Origin: Elusimicrobia bacterium GWA2_69_24
GTDB lineage: Bacteria > Elusimicrobiota > Elusimicrobia > UBA1565
Length of the DNA stretch: 46,047 bases
Assembly (NCBI GenBank): GCA_001799695.1
Contig: MGTY01000049.1
Location: forward strand, 1 to 46,047
Reading direction: 5' to 3'
Positions 16,167 to 23,786 of this stretch are shown here, piece after piece. Numbering within the stretch: the stretch's first letter is position 1; every line of letters starts with the position of its first letter. Below the pieces are notes generated by a model that saw only the letters and a program-made list of their open reading frames with translations, had not been told where the DNA came from and did not search any database. A program made the position numbers and the translations under genes.

Positions 16167-17399
16167 ATGGAACCGCGCATCGCCGTCGTCGGGGGAGGGG
16201 CCGCGGGCCTGGTCGCGGCCCTGGAGGCCGCGCGGGCCGGGGCCCCGGTCGCGCTCCTGGAGCGCGGCAAGGCCCTCGGGCGCAAGATCCTGGCCAGCGG
16301 CGGCGGGCGCTGCAACCTCACCCACCGCGACATCCGTCCCGAGCGCTATCACGGCGGCGGAGGAGTCCGGGATCTCGTCGGGGAAGCGCTGTCCGGCTTC
16401 GACGCGGCCTGGGCGCGCGCGTATTTCGAAGGCTTGGGCCTCATGCTCATGTCGGAGCCGGATGGGCGGGTGTTCCCGCGCTGCGGACGCTCCCGGGCGG
16501 TCGTGGACGTGCTCCAGGCGGCGCTCAACGAGCTGGGCGCGGACATCCGCTTGAACGCGGGCGTCGCCGCAGTGGAGAAGGACGGGGAGGGTTTCCTGCT
16601 GCGCCTGGAGTCCGGGGGCGACCTGCGGGCGCGGAGCGTGGTCCTCTGCTGCGGGGGGCCGTCGTATCCCCAGCTCGGGGGCTCCGGCTCCGGGCCTGCG
16701 CTGGCGGAGAGCCTCGGACATTCCTGCGTCGCCGCTGCTCCCGCCCTCGTGCCGCTCCGGGTCAAGGAATCCTGGGTGAAGATGCTGGACGGCATCCGGG
16801 TGGAGGCCGCCTTGCGGGCGGAAGCGGAAGGACGCACCGTGGCGGAGTCCCGCGGCGAGCTCCTGTTCACCGCTTACGGCATCTCGGGCCCCGCAGCCCT
16901 GGACCTCAGCCGGGAAGCCCTGCGGGCGCTGGCCGGGGGCCGGGTGTCCTGCGCGGTGGATCTGTTCCCCGAATGGGGCGATGGGGAGTTCCGAAAGCTG
17001 TTGGAAGAACGGGCGCTCCGATTCGGCCGCCGCTCCCTCGCGGGGTTCCTGACCGGGATGCTTCCCGGCCGCCTCCCCGAGGTCTTCCTGGAGCAGCAGG
17101 GGCTCGGCCCGCACGACCGGGTGGAAGCCCTGGGTGCGGCGGGGTTGGAGGCGCTGCAGCGCGGTCTGAAAGGATGGCGGTTCGAGCTCCTGGGGCCGCG
17201 CCCCTGGGAGGAGGCCATGGTCAGCTCCGGCGGTGTGAGCCTACCCGAGGTGGACCCCGGCTCCCTCGAGTCCCGTAAGGCCCCCGGGCTCTTCCTGGCC
17301 GGCGAGCTGCTGGACGTGGACGGCGACAGCGGCGGTTTCAACCTGCATTTCGCCTGGGCCAGCGGGGCGCGGGCGGGGCGTGCCGCCTCTACCCGGTAA
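16167..17399 (+). CDS. BaiN/RdsA-family NAD(P)/FAD-dependent oxidoreductase
   Basis: 410 aa. The N-terminus has the FAD dinucleotide-binding motif VVGGGAAGLVAALEAARAG and then GRKILASGGGRCNLTH, the signature of the HI0933/YhiN/BaiN family. The C-terminal GELLDVDGDSGGFNLHFAWA closes the FAD site, as is typical for this family. Length is normal (about 400 aa). The members are flavoproteins of poorly known physiological substrate; BaiN acts in bile-acid dehydroxylation in gut clostridia, but that role cannot be transferred here. The gene stops 18 bp before the polyphosphate kinase start, which has its own -10-like box, so cotranscription is possible but not required. Confidence 0.9.
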   Translation: MEPRIAVVGGGAAGLVAALEAARAGAPVALLERGKALGRKILASGGGRCNLTHRDIRPERYHGGGGVRDLVGEALSGFDAAWARAYFEGLGLMLMSEPDGRVFPRCGRSRAVVDVLQAALNELGADIRLNAGVAAVEKDGEGFLLRLESGGDLRARSVVLCCGGPSYPQLGGSGSGPALAESLGHSCVAAAPALVPLRVKESWVKMLDGIRVEAALRAEAEGRTVAESRGELLFTAYGISGPAALDLSREALRALAGGRVSCAVDLFPEWGDGEFRKLLEERALRFGRRSLAGFLTGMLPGRLPEVFLEQQGLGPHDRVEALGAAGLEALQRGLKGWRFELLGPRPWEEAMVSSGGVSLPEVDPGSLESRKAPGLFLAGELLDVDGDSGGFNLHFAWASGARAGRAASTR

Positions 17400-17403
17400 T
17401 TGA

Positions 17404-17409
17404 TACAAT
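17404..17409 (+). promoter_or_regulatory. -10-like box TACAAT before ppk
   Basis: TACAAT lies 8 nt before the ATG at 17418, again with leaderless geometry. It supports ATG 17418 rather than the in-frame TTG at 17400. Confidence 0.4.
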
Positions 17410-17417
17410 CCCCTCTG

Positions 17418-19547
17418 ATGACTCCTGATGGGGCTAAGGAGAAGCCCGGCTGGGACGTTTTCGCCCGCATGCTGAAGGGGCAGGTCGCGCTCCGCCAGGG
17501 CGAGCCCCGGTTCCAGCGCTCCGAGACCCTGTTCAACCGGGACCTCAGCTGGCTGGAGTTCAACGACCGGGTGCTCAGCGAGGCGGCGGATCCTTCGGTG
17601 CCCCCCCTCGAACGGCTCCGTTTCGTGACCATCGTCAGCTCGAACCTCGACGAATTCTTCATGATCCGGGTGGCCGAGCTGGACCGCACCGCCCGCCGCA
17701 GGCCCTGGGTCCGCTCTCCGGACGGGCTCACCGCCGTGCAGGCCCTGGCGCAGGTGCGCGAGCACGTGGTCCGGCAGAAGGCCCGCCAGGCCACCATCTT
17801 CCAGGAGGTGCTCGGGGCCCTGCGCGAGCACGGCATCCGCATCGACACGGAGTTCGACGAGGCGAGCCGCCTCGATTCCACCATCCTCGAGAACCTGCCG
17901 GAGCTGAAGGTGGTGATGCGCCGCAGCTCCGAGGGCCTCCCGCACCTGCCCAGCGAGAGGATCCACGTCTACGTGGCCTTCCCCGGGGAATACGCCATCA
18001 TCACCATCGAGAGCCGGCAGGCCCGGCTCATCACCTTGCAGTCCCGCGGCGCGGGGCCGCATTTCGTCCTGCTCGAGCGCTGGCTCAGCGACCGGGCCAG
18101 CCGCTTCTTCCCGGACCGGCACGTGCTGGAGGCGTTCCCGTTCAAGATCATCCGCGACGCCGACCTGCGCTACCGTCCCGACGCCGAGGAATCCCTGGAA
18201 GAGCAGATCTTCGAGGCCGTGAACCGGCGCTCCCGGGCCCGGGTGGTGCGCCTCGAGGTGGACGCCCCGTCCTATTCCGAGGGGGCGCTGTCCTTGGCCA
18301 CGGCCCTGGGCCTGGGCTCGGGGTCGCTCTACCGCTTCGACCTGCCCCTCGACCTGCGCACGCTGGCCACCCTTTATCAGTCCACCCAGAAGACCGGGCT
18401 CCGTTACCCGGAGGTCGTGCCCCATACCCCCTTCCGCCGCCGCGAGGCTATCTTCGAGACCATCCGCAAGCACGACGTCCTCCTGCACCATCCCTACGAT
18501 TCCTTCGACATCGTCCTCGACTTCATCCGCCAGGCGGCCGCGGACCCGGCGGTGACCCGCATCTACCACACCCTCTACCGGACCAACCAGCAGTCGCCGG
18601 TCATGGAGGCGCTCAAGGACGCGGTGCGCCGGGGCAAGCGGGTGACCGTCTACGTCGAGATCAAGGCCCGGTTCGACGAGCTCAACAACCTGCGCTGGGC
18701 GGCTGAACTGCGGCGCAACGGCGCCCGCGTCATCCGGCCCATGGGTCAGTTCAAGGTGCACAGCAAGGCCACGCAGGTCTTCCGGCTGGAGAACGGGATC
18801 GAGTCCTCCTACCTGCACCTGGGGACCGGGAACTACCACCCGACCACGGCCCGCCAATACACGGACCTGGGACTGCTCACCTGCGACGCGGGGATGGGCC
18901 GCGAGGTCGCGGCGTTCTTCGAAGGGCTCCTGCGGCACCGCTGGCCGGCCGAATTCGCCGAGCTGCTGGCCTCCCCGGTCAACCTCCACAGGCAGATATT
19001 GCGCCTGATCGACCAGGAGATCGGCGTGCAGCGGGCGGGGGGGAAGGGGCACATCATCGCGAAGATGAACGCCCTGGTGGATCCGGGCATCATCGCCAAG
19101 CTCTACGAGGCCTCCCAGGCCGGCGTAAAGATCGACCTCATGATCCGCGGCATCTGCTGCCTGCGGCCCGGGGTGCACGGCCTGAGCGAGAACATCCGGG
19201 TGCTCAGCGTCATCGACCGGTTCCTGGAGCACAGCCGCGTCTACTATTTCCGGGACGGCGGCAAGGAGAAGCTGTACCTCTCCAGCGCGGACTGGATGCC
19301 GCGCAACTTCCTCACGCGCTTCGAGCTCGCGTTCCCGATCAAGGACGCCTCGCTCAAACGCTACATCCGCGACGTCATCCTGGCCAACGGGCTGGCCGAC
19401 AACGTGAAGTCCTGGCACCAGCGGCCGGATGGAGGCTACGCCCGCTGCGCGCCCCCGGCCCCCGGCAAAGAGGTCCGCTCCCAGTTCGTCCTGGAATGCC
19501 TGTCCAAGAACGCATACCGGGAGACCATCCTGTCGCAGCGAGGTTAG
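17418..19547 (+). CDS. ppk1: Polyphosphate kinase 1
   Basis: 709 aa from ATG at 17418. It reversibly builds inorganic polyphosphate from ATP. Family landmarks in order: NRDLSWLEFNDRVLSEA near the N-terminus, RLRFVTIVSSNLDEFFMIRV, the catalytic-domain segments IYHTLYRTNQQSPV and QFKVHSKATQVFRL, where the His of HSK (about 447) matches the autophosphorylated His of the family, then YLHLGTGNYHPTTAR, RGICCLRPGVHGLSENI, and FLEHSRVYYF with the second conserved His, and SSADWMPRN. Length is normal. The next gene starts immediately after the stop, so it is likely the first or second gene of an operon with the phosphatase and YaeQ genes. Confidence 0.96.
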   Translation: MTPDGAKEKPGWDVFARMLKGQVALRQGEPRFQRSETLFNRDLSWLEFNDRVLSEAADPSVPPLERLRFVTIVSSNLDEFFMIRVAELDRTARRRPWVRSPDGLTAVQALAQVREHVVRQKARQATIFQEVLGALREHGIRIDTEFDEASRLDSTILENLPELKVVMRRSSEGLPHLPSERIHVYVAFPGEYAIITIESRQARLITLQSRGAGPHFVLLERWLSDRASRFFPDRHVLEAFPFKIIRDADLRYRPDAEESLEEQIFEAVNRRSRARVVRLEVDAPSYSEGALSLATALGLGSGSLYRFDLPLDLRTLATLYQSTQKTGLRYPEVVPHTPFRRREAIFETIRKHDVLLHHPYDSFDIVLDFIRQAAADPAVTRIYHTLYRTNQQSPVMEALKDAVRRGKRVTVYVEIKARFDELNNLRWAAELRRNGARVIRPMGQFKVHSKATQVFRLENGIESSYLHLGTGNYHPTTARQYTDLGLLTCDAGMGREVAAFFEGLLRHRWPAEFAELLASPVNLHRQILRLIDQEIGVQRAGGKGHIIAKMNALVDPGIIAKLYEASQAGVKIDLMIRGICCLRPGVHGLSENIRVLSVIDRFLEHSRVYYFRDGGKEKLYLSSADWMPRNFLTRFELAFPIKDASLKRYIRDVILANGLADNVKSWHQRPDGGYARCAPPAPGKEVRSQFVLECLSKNAYRETILSQRG

Positions 19548-20192
19548 ATGGCTAGGACGATCATCATCGGCGACGTCCACGGCTGCTGGCGGGAGCTCCA
19601 GATACTCCTGCGCAAGGTCCGCCCGGCCCCGGAGGACCTCCTCATCAGCGTGGGGGATCTGATCTGCAAGGGACCCGATACCCGCGGGGTCCTGGATTGG
19701 GCCATGCGCTGCCGCAACCTGCAATGCGTGCTCGGCAACCATGAGTATCGGTTCCTCAAGCACTGGAAGAAGGGCCTGACCCCCGACGAGAAGCTCTACG
19801 ATCTCGAGGCCGCGCATCAGATGGGGCGCAAGTATGAGACCTATATGCGCTTCATCGACACCTGGCCCACCTTGCTGATGTACCGGGACCTGGTGGTCGT
19901 GCACGCCGGGTTCGACCCGCGCACGCCGCTCCTGGAGCAGCCCACCTCGGAGCTCGTCAACATCCGCCGCATCGGCAAGGGCGAGACGCCCTGGTACGAG
20001 CGGTACCGGGGTTCCCGCCTGGCGGTGTTCGGGCACTGGGTCCTGCGCAAGCCCGTGCTCCGCGGCAACGCCATAGGCCTGGACACCGGCTGCGTCTACG
20101 GGGGCAGCCTGACGGCGCTCATCCTCCCGGAGCGGCGCCTGGTCAGCGTGCGCGCCCGGCGCGCCTACCGCCGCAAAGAATCCTGGGTCTAA
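19548..20192 (+). CDS. PPP/ApaH-type metallophosphatase
   Basis: 214 aa; the ATG follows the ppk stop with no gap. The three metal-site motifs of PPP phosphatases are complete: GDVHGC (residues 8-13), GDLICKGPDT and GNHE, with later His residues in VVVHAG and GHW. Relatives hydrolyse diadenosine tetraphosphate (ApaH) or phosphoprotein, or are PrpE-like; sequence alone does not decide among them. Coupling to ppk suggests a role in nucleotide or polyphosphate turnover (inference from context). GAGGT in the end of ppk can serve as the ribosome site. Confidence 0.88.
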   Translation: MARTIIIGDVHGCWRELQILLRKVRPAPEDLLISVGDLICKGPDTRGVLDWAMRCRNLQCVLGNHEYRFLKHWKKGLTPDEKLYDLEAAHQMGRKYETYMRFIDTWPTLLMYRDLVVVHAGFDPRTPLLEQPTSELVNIRRIGKGETPWYERYRGSRLAVFGHWVLRKPVLRGNAIGLDTGCVYGGSLTALILPERRLVSVRARRAYRRKESWV

Positions 20193-20200
20193 AGGTGACC

Positions 20201-20734
20201 ATGCCCCCGTACAAGATCCGCGCGGACTTGAAGGTCAACGGGGGGGACCGGATGCTCTGTCTCATGGCGACCGACAACGAGAAGCCCGAGCACCTGGGGC
20301 TGAAGCTGGCCGCCTATCTGTCGTTCTGGGAGGAGGAGATGACGGTGGATGCGGGGGCCAAGCATCCCGCGCTGGCCGGGGGCGAGTACCTGCCGGACCT
20401 CCTGGGCGTGGACGCCACCGGGCAGGTCGCCATCTGGGTGGAGTGCGGCAACACCACGCTCAACAAGCTCGCCAAGGTCCAGCGGCGCTGGCCCGACGCC
20501 CGGCTTGTCGTCTTCAAGGAAGACCTGCCCAGGGCGCGCCGGCTGCGCATGGACCTGGACGGGGAACTGCCGCGGCCGGAGCGCGTGGAGATCTACTGCT
20601 GGCCCGAACGGACCTTCGCGGAGTGGATGCGCTGTCTTTCCGAGAAGACCCATGTCTGCGGGGAGGCCGGGGGGGGCCTCTTCAACCTCGTGGTCAACGA
20701 GCGGGTGTACGCCACGGACCTGGTGAAGGCATGA
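20201..20734 (+). CDS. yaeQ: YaeQ-family protein
   Basis: 177 aa from ATG at 20201, preceded by AAAGGTG as ribosome site; an in-frame GTG two codons earlier overlaps that site. The sequence follows YaeQ closely: YKIRADLKVNGGDRMLCLM, ATDNEKPEHLGLKLAAYLSFW, KHPALAGGEYLPDLLGVDATG, WVECGNTTLNKLAKV. YaeQ has a small PD-(D/E)xK nuclease-like fold, with the Asp of LPDLLG and the Glu of VECG at the expected positions, but its function is not established. It overlaps the next start by ATGA, indicating translational coupling. Confidence 0.9.
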   Translation: MPPYKIRADLKVNGGDRMLCLMATDNEKPEHLGLKLAAYLSFWEEEMTVDAGAKHPALAGGEYLPDLLGVDATGQVAIWVECGNTTLNKLAKVQRRWPDARLVVFKEDLPRARRLRMDLDGELPRPERVEIYCWPERTFAEWMRCLSEKTHVCGEAGGGLFNLVVNERVYATDLVKA

Positions 20735-22080
20735 GCTTCCTCTTCCTCCTGCTGGCTTCCTCCGCCTTCGCGGCCGGCGACGCGGACTACCAGAAGTACC
20801 TGCAGTCCCGGGAGCGGGTGGAGTACCTGCAGCAGGCCGTGCAGCGCTACGAGGAGATCCTGCTGAAGACCAAGGACCCGTCGGAGCGCCTCCGGGTGCA
20901 GCGCGCTCTGGAGCAGTCGATGCAGGCCATGGACGGGGCGGACCGGTCCCTGGACGCGGCGCGCCGGAACATGAAGCCGGGGGACAAGATCTGGGAGGAA
21001 GAGACCCGGGTGAACGGCACCCAGCAGCCCGATGGGCTGGATCCGCGCGTCCACCAGCACAGCTGGGTCGGCTCGGTGGGGAAGTCCCCCAAGGACACTC
21101 CGGGGCTCAAGGCGCCGTCGGGGGCCGGGGGCGGGAATCCTTCCGACGCTTTCGTCTCGGAAGACGGCTCCCAGAAGAACGTCTTCTATAATCCGCCGGC
21201 CGGCCGCTCCGGCCCGTCCGATTCGGGCTTCACGGGGAGCGGCGCGGTCCGCTACTCCCAGCCGGCGAGGATGGGCGACCCCGCCGGTCCCGTGAAGCTC
21301 CGTTCCTCCGCCACCGGGCAGTACGCGCCGGAGTGGGAGGCGGTCCCCGATGAGGGACGTCCGATGGTCAGCGAACGGGAGGCGGCGCGCGGGGGGAAGG
21401 ACGCCGAGGCGTGGAGCGGCGGCGTGGATTTCATCAAGGAGACCGAGCCCTTCGAGCTGGCCGACCTCCGATCGCAGGCCCTCCTCAATGAGGTCCGCCG
21501 CCGGGCCTGGCTCCGGGAAGCGGATGATTCCCTGGCCGGGACCGCGGAGCGGCTGGCGGCCATGGAGCCGGGGAGCGCCCAGGCGCATCTGCTCAAAGCC
21601 CTGCTGTACAACCGCATGGCCCGGTTCGCGGAAGCCGAGGATTCCGCCCGCACCGCCATGGAGTTGGAACCCAATTGGAGCGCCCCTTACCGCACCCTGG
21701 CCTGGGCCCAGCTCAACCAGGGCGAGTACGCGGAGGCCGTCGCGACCGCCGAACGAGCGCTCGCTCTCGACCCGACGGACGCCGCCGCCTACGCCCTGCG
21801 CGCCTATGCCCGCGAGCGCATGGGCGATGCCCGCGGAGCCCTGCAGGACATGCAGCGCGCCGCCGCCCTGCAGGCCCGCTATAAGGCCGCGGTCCGGAGA
21901 GGACTGCAGGGCCAGCCGCTGCTCAATCTTCCGTTCACGACCGCGCGCATGCAAAGCGCCGCGACCGAGACCTCTCTGCCGAAGACTCTGAAAGTGGGCC
22001 TGGTATTCCTGGCGGGTGCGGCGGTGCTCCTGGGGGCGGCTTGGCTGAACCGCCTGCGCCGGGCGAGATCCGCCCGTTGA
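20731..22080 (+). CDS. Membrane-anchored TPR protein
   Basis: 449 aa; ATG overlaps the YaeQ stop (ATGA). Layout: signal peptide MSFLFLLLASSAFAAGDADY, a short coiled coil (about 20-75, RERVEYLQQAVQRYEEILLK), a low-complexity Gly/Pro/Ser region (about 85-220), TPR-like helices (about 270-400; NRMARFAEAEDSARTAMELE, EAVATAERALALDPTDAAAY) and one C-terminal membrane helix (VGLVFLAGAAVLLGAAW) with a basic tail inside. It therefore probably projects into the periplasm and holds partner proteins. No enzymatic domain is visible. Its end overlaps the lipase start. Confidence 0.75.
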   Translation: MSFLFLLLASSAFAAGDADYQKYLQSRERVEYLQQAVQRYEEILLKTKDPSERLRVQRALEQSMQAMDGADRSLDAARRNMKPGDKIWEEETRVNGTQQPDGLDPRVHQHSWVGSVGKSPKDTPGLKAPSGAGGGNPSDAFVSEDGSQKNVFYNPPAGRSGPSDSGFTGSGAVRYSQPARMGDPAGPVKLRSSATGQYAPEWEAVPDEGRPMVSEREAARGGKDAEAWSGGVDFIKETEPFELADLRSQALLNEVRRRAWLREADDSLAGTAERLAAMEPGSAQAHLLKALLYNRMARFAEAEDSARTAMELEPNWSAPYRTLAWAQLNQGEYAEAVATAERALALDPTDAAAYALRAYARERMGDARGALQDMQRAAALQARYKAAVRRGLQGQPLLNLPFTTARMQSAATETSLPKTLKVGLVFLAGAAVLLGAAWLNRLRRARSAR

Positions 22081-22967
22081 ACTCCAGCACGGACGTCCCG
22101 CTGGGCGGTCGTCCCACGGCCCTCATCTTGTCGGGCGGCGCGTCGTTGGCCGCCTGGCAGGGCGGCGCGCTCTACGCCCTGGAGCGGCGCGGCATCCCCT
22201 TCCAAGCGGTCCTGGGCACGAGCGCGGGAAGCCTCAACGGCGCCGCCTACCTGCAGGGGGACACCGAACTGCTGAAGAAGCTGTGGACGGACATCCCGCG
22301 CGAGAAGCTGATGCGCTTCTCCCCGCGGCTCTCCCCGCCGAGCCTCTTCTCCATGGACGCCGTGCGGCGGGCCTTGGGGGAGCTCCTGTCGGAGGAGCGC
22401 TGCCGCGCCCGGCGGCGCTGCTGGTTCTACGCGGTCTCGGTGGACATCCGCAACGGGGGGACGGTGCAGGCGCAGTACTCCCCGGAGCCGGACGGCCCCT
22501 GGGATTCTCCGTTCCTCGACCACGTGCTCGGCTCCATCGCGGTGCCTTTCGTGTTTCCGCCGGTGGAGGTCCAGGGCGCCCGCCCCGACGCCCCTCGGCG
22601 CCTGCTGGTGGACGGGCACCTGACCTCCTTCGCCTTCCTCGATACCCTCGTGGAGCGGGGCGCCCGGGATTTCCTGTTCCTCAACGTGGTGGGGGGACGG
22701 GGCCCAAGGCGGACCCCCATGGGTCTCAAGCGCTACGCGAACGCGCTCATCACCGAGGCGATGCAGTCCCAGCTCGTCAATTCCGTGGAGGTCCTGCGGC
22801 GGCACCGCCGTTCAGAAGAGTTTCGGGCCTACGAGTTCCACCCCTCCGAGCCGCTCAACATGAGCGTCTTCGGCTTCAAGAAAGCCGAGTGCCGCTGGGC
22901 CTTCGACCTCGGCCTCCAAGACGCCGAAGCCTGCCTGAAAGACCTCCCCACCCGCCGCATCCTCTAA
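22077..22967 (+). CDS. Patatin-like phospholipase
   Basis: 296 aa from TTG at 22077, which overlaps the previous stop as TTGA; an in-frame TTG at 22041 is an alternative start adding 12 residues. LILSGGASLAAWQGGALYAL is the oxyanion-hole loop, GTSAG (Ser about residue 50) is the nucleophile elbow, and DGHLT (Asp about 179) completes the Ser-Asp dyad in place of the usual DGG/DGA. The family cleaves acyl chains of membrane lipids. There is no signal peptide, so it acts in the cytoplasm or at the inner membrane face. It is the last gene of the run beginning at ppk or before; a MITE-like element starts directly after its stop. Confidence 0.9.
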   Translation: MNSSTDVPLGGRPTALILSGGASLAAWQGGALYALERRGIPFQAVLGTSAGSLNGAAYLQGDTELLKKLWTDIPREKLMRFSPRLSPPSLFSMDAVRRALGELLSEERCRARRRCWFYAVSVDIRNGGTVQAQYSPEPDGPWDSPFLDHVLGSIAVPFVFPPVEVQGARPDAPRRLLVDGHLTSFAFLDTLVERGARDFLFLNVVGGRGPRRTPMGLKRYANALITEAMQSQLVNSVEVLRRHRRSEEFRAYEFHPSEPLNMSVFGFKKAECRWAFDLGLQDAEACLKDLPTRRIL

Positions 22968-23122
22968 TGTAGTGATTCCAACACTTCTTTACATTTGAAA
23001 AGCCGTCATACCGGCGCCAGCCGGTATCCAGCGTGTGGAACGGATTCAAAAAACCTGTTCTGATGCCTGGACCCCGGCTTTCACCGGGGTGACGAATGTA
23101 AATGGACTTATGGGACACTACA
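22968..23122. mobile_element. MITE-like 155-bp element with inverted ends
   Basis: The ends are inverted: TGTAGTG at 22968 and CACTACA at 23116, and further in TTTACATT at 22988 and AATGTAAA at 23095. Inside each arm is a hairpin unit of the family also seen at 10901-10990: ATACCGGC-GCCA-GCCGGTAT (23008-23027) and ACCCCGG-N6-CCGGGGT (23071-23090). There is no coding capacity. It starts at the base after the lipase stop codon. No target duplication could be defined. 23123-23255 holds nothing recognisable. Confidence 0.65.
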
Positions 23123-23255
23123 CTGGCCGGTGCCTGTCACTCAACCAAATAATGGAACCGATTCCGCTCTGTGCCGGCGCGTGAGGCTGATGCGGCGCGC
23201 ACGAATGTGCGGGCCGATCGTGCTGTGCCCGGGCACAGTTGCAGATGCGGCGCGA

Positions 23256-23786
23256 CTAGCCGAGGCGGAAGCCTTTCAGGAAGCGGCGCCAGAGGTCGGC
23301 GCCTTCGGGCTCGCTCTGATGGACGGGGGAGGGACTCTCGAACTTGAGCACCCAGAACGAGCCCTTCTGGGGCAGGACTACGTACTCCTCGAAGATCCAT
23401 TCGGTGCGGCCCACGGGACCGTCGCCGCCGCCGATCTTGTATTGGCGGCGATAGGACATGCCGTCCTGGCCCGAGACCAGCACGGCCCCCGCCTTGTCCA
23501 GCTTGACCCCGCCGGTGCGCAGGGATTCCAGGAAGCGCTCGGGGGTCGGGTATTTGGAATCCTTGAGTCCGTAGCGGATGACCTCGATGGCCATGGACTC
23601 GTCGGTGTAGCGGATCCCCCGGTCCGGGGCGGGCTTGGCTTCGGAGCGCCAATCCTCCGGGACCACGCAGCGGAACAGCTCGGAAACGCTTTCGCTTCGG
23701 GTTGGCATCGGGAATTCCTTGGGCGCCGCCCAGCCGGCCGTCGCGGCGGTCCAGAGGAGGGCGGCGGCGAGCAGGCTATTTCGCAT
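23256..23786 (-). CDS. Secreted protein of unknown function
   Basis: 176 aa from ATG at 23786, chosen because the signal peptide (MRNSLLAAALLWTAATAGWA, cut before APKEF) begins there. The rest is a single compact domain with a pattern like small lipid-side or PsbP/DUF1795-type proteins: FRCVVPEDWRSEAKPAPDRG, DSMAIEVIRYG-like strand, and FVV/FWVLKFESPSP near the end. That resemblance is weak. The start overlaps the end of the upstream HExxH gene by 11 bp, so the two are coupled and presumably work in the same compartment. Confidence 0.7.
   Translation of the reverse strand: MRNSLLAAALLWTAATAGWAAPKEFPMPTRSESVSELFRCVVPEDWRSEAKPAPDRGIRYTDESMAIEVIRYGLKDSKYPTPERFLESLRTGGVKLDKAGAVLVSGQDGMSYRRQYKIGGGDGPVGRTEWIFEEYVVLPQKGSFWVLKFESPSPVHQSEPEGADLWRRFLKGFRLG

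Noticed and set aside
17241-20036. 931-codon open frame antisense to ppk1 and the phosphatase gene
   Set aside because: It mirrors the wobble bias of the plus-strand genes, has no recognisable domain, no ribosome site, and lies entirely opposite conserved proteins; typical of GC-rich DNA.
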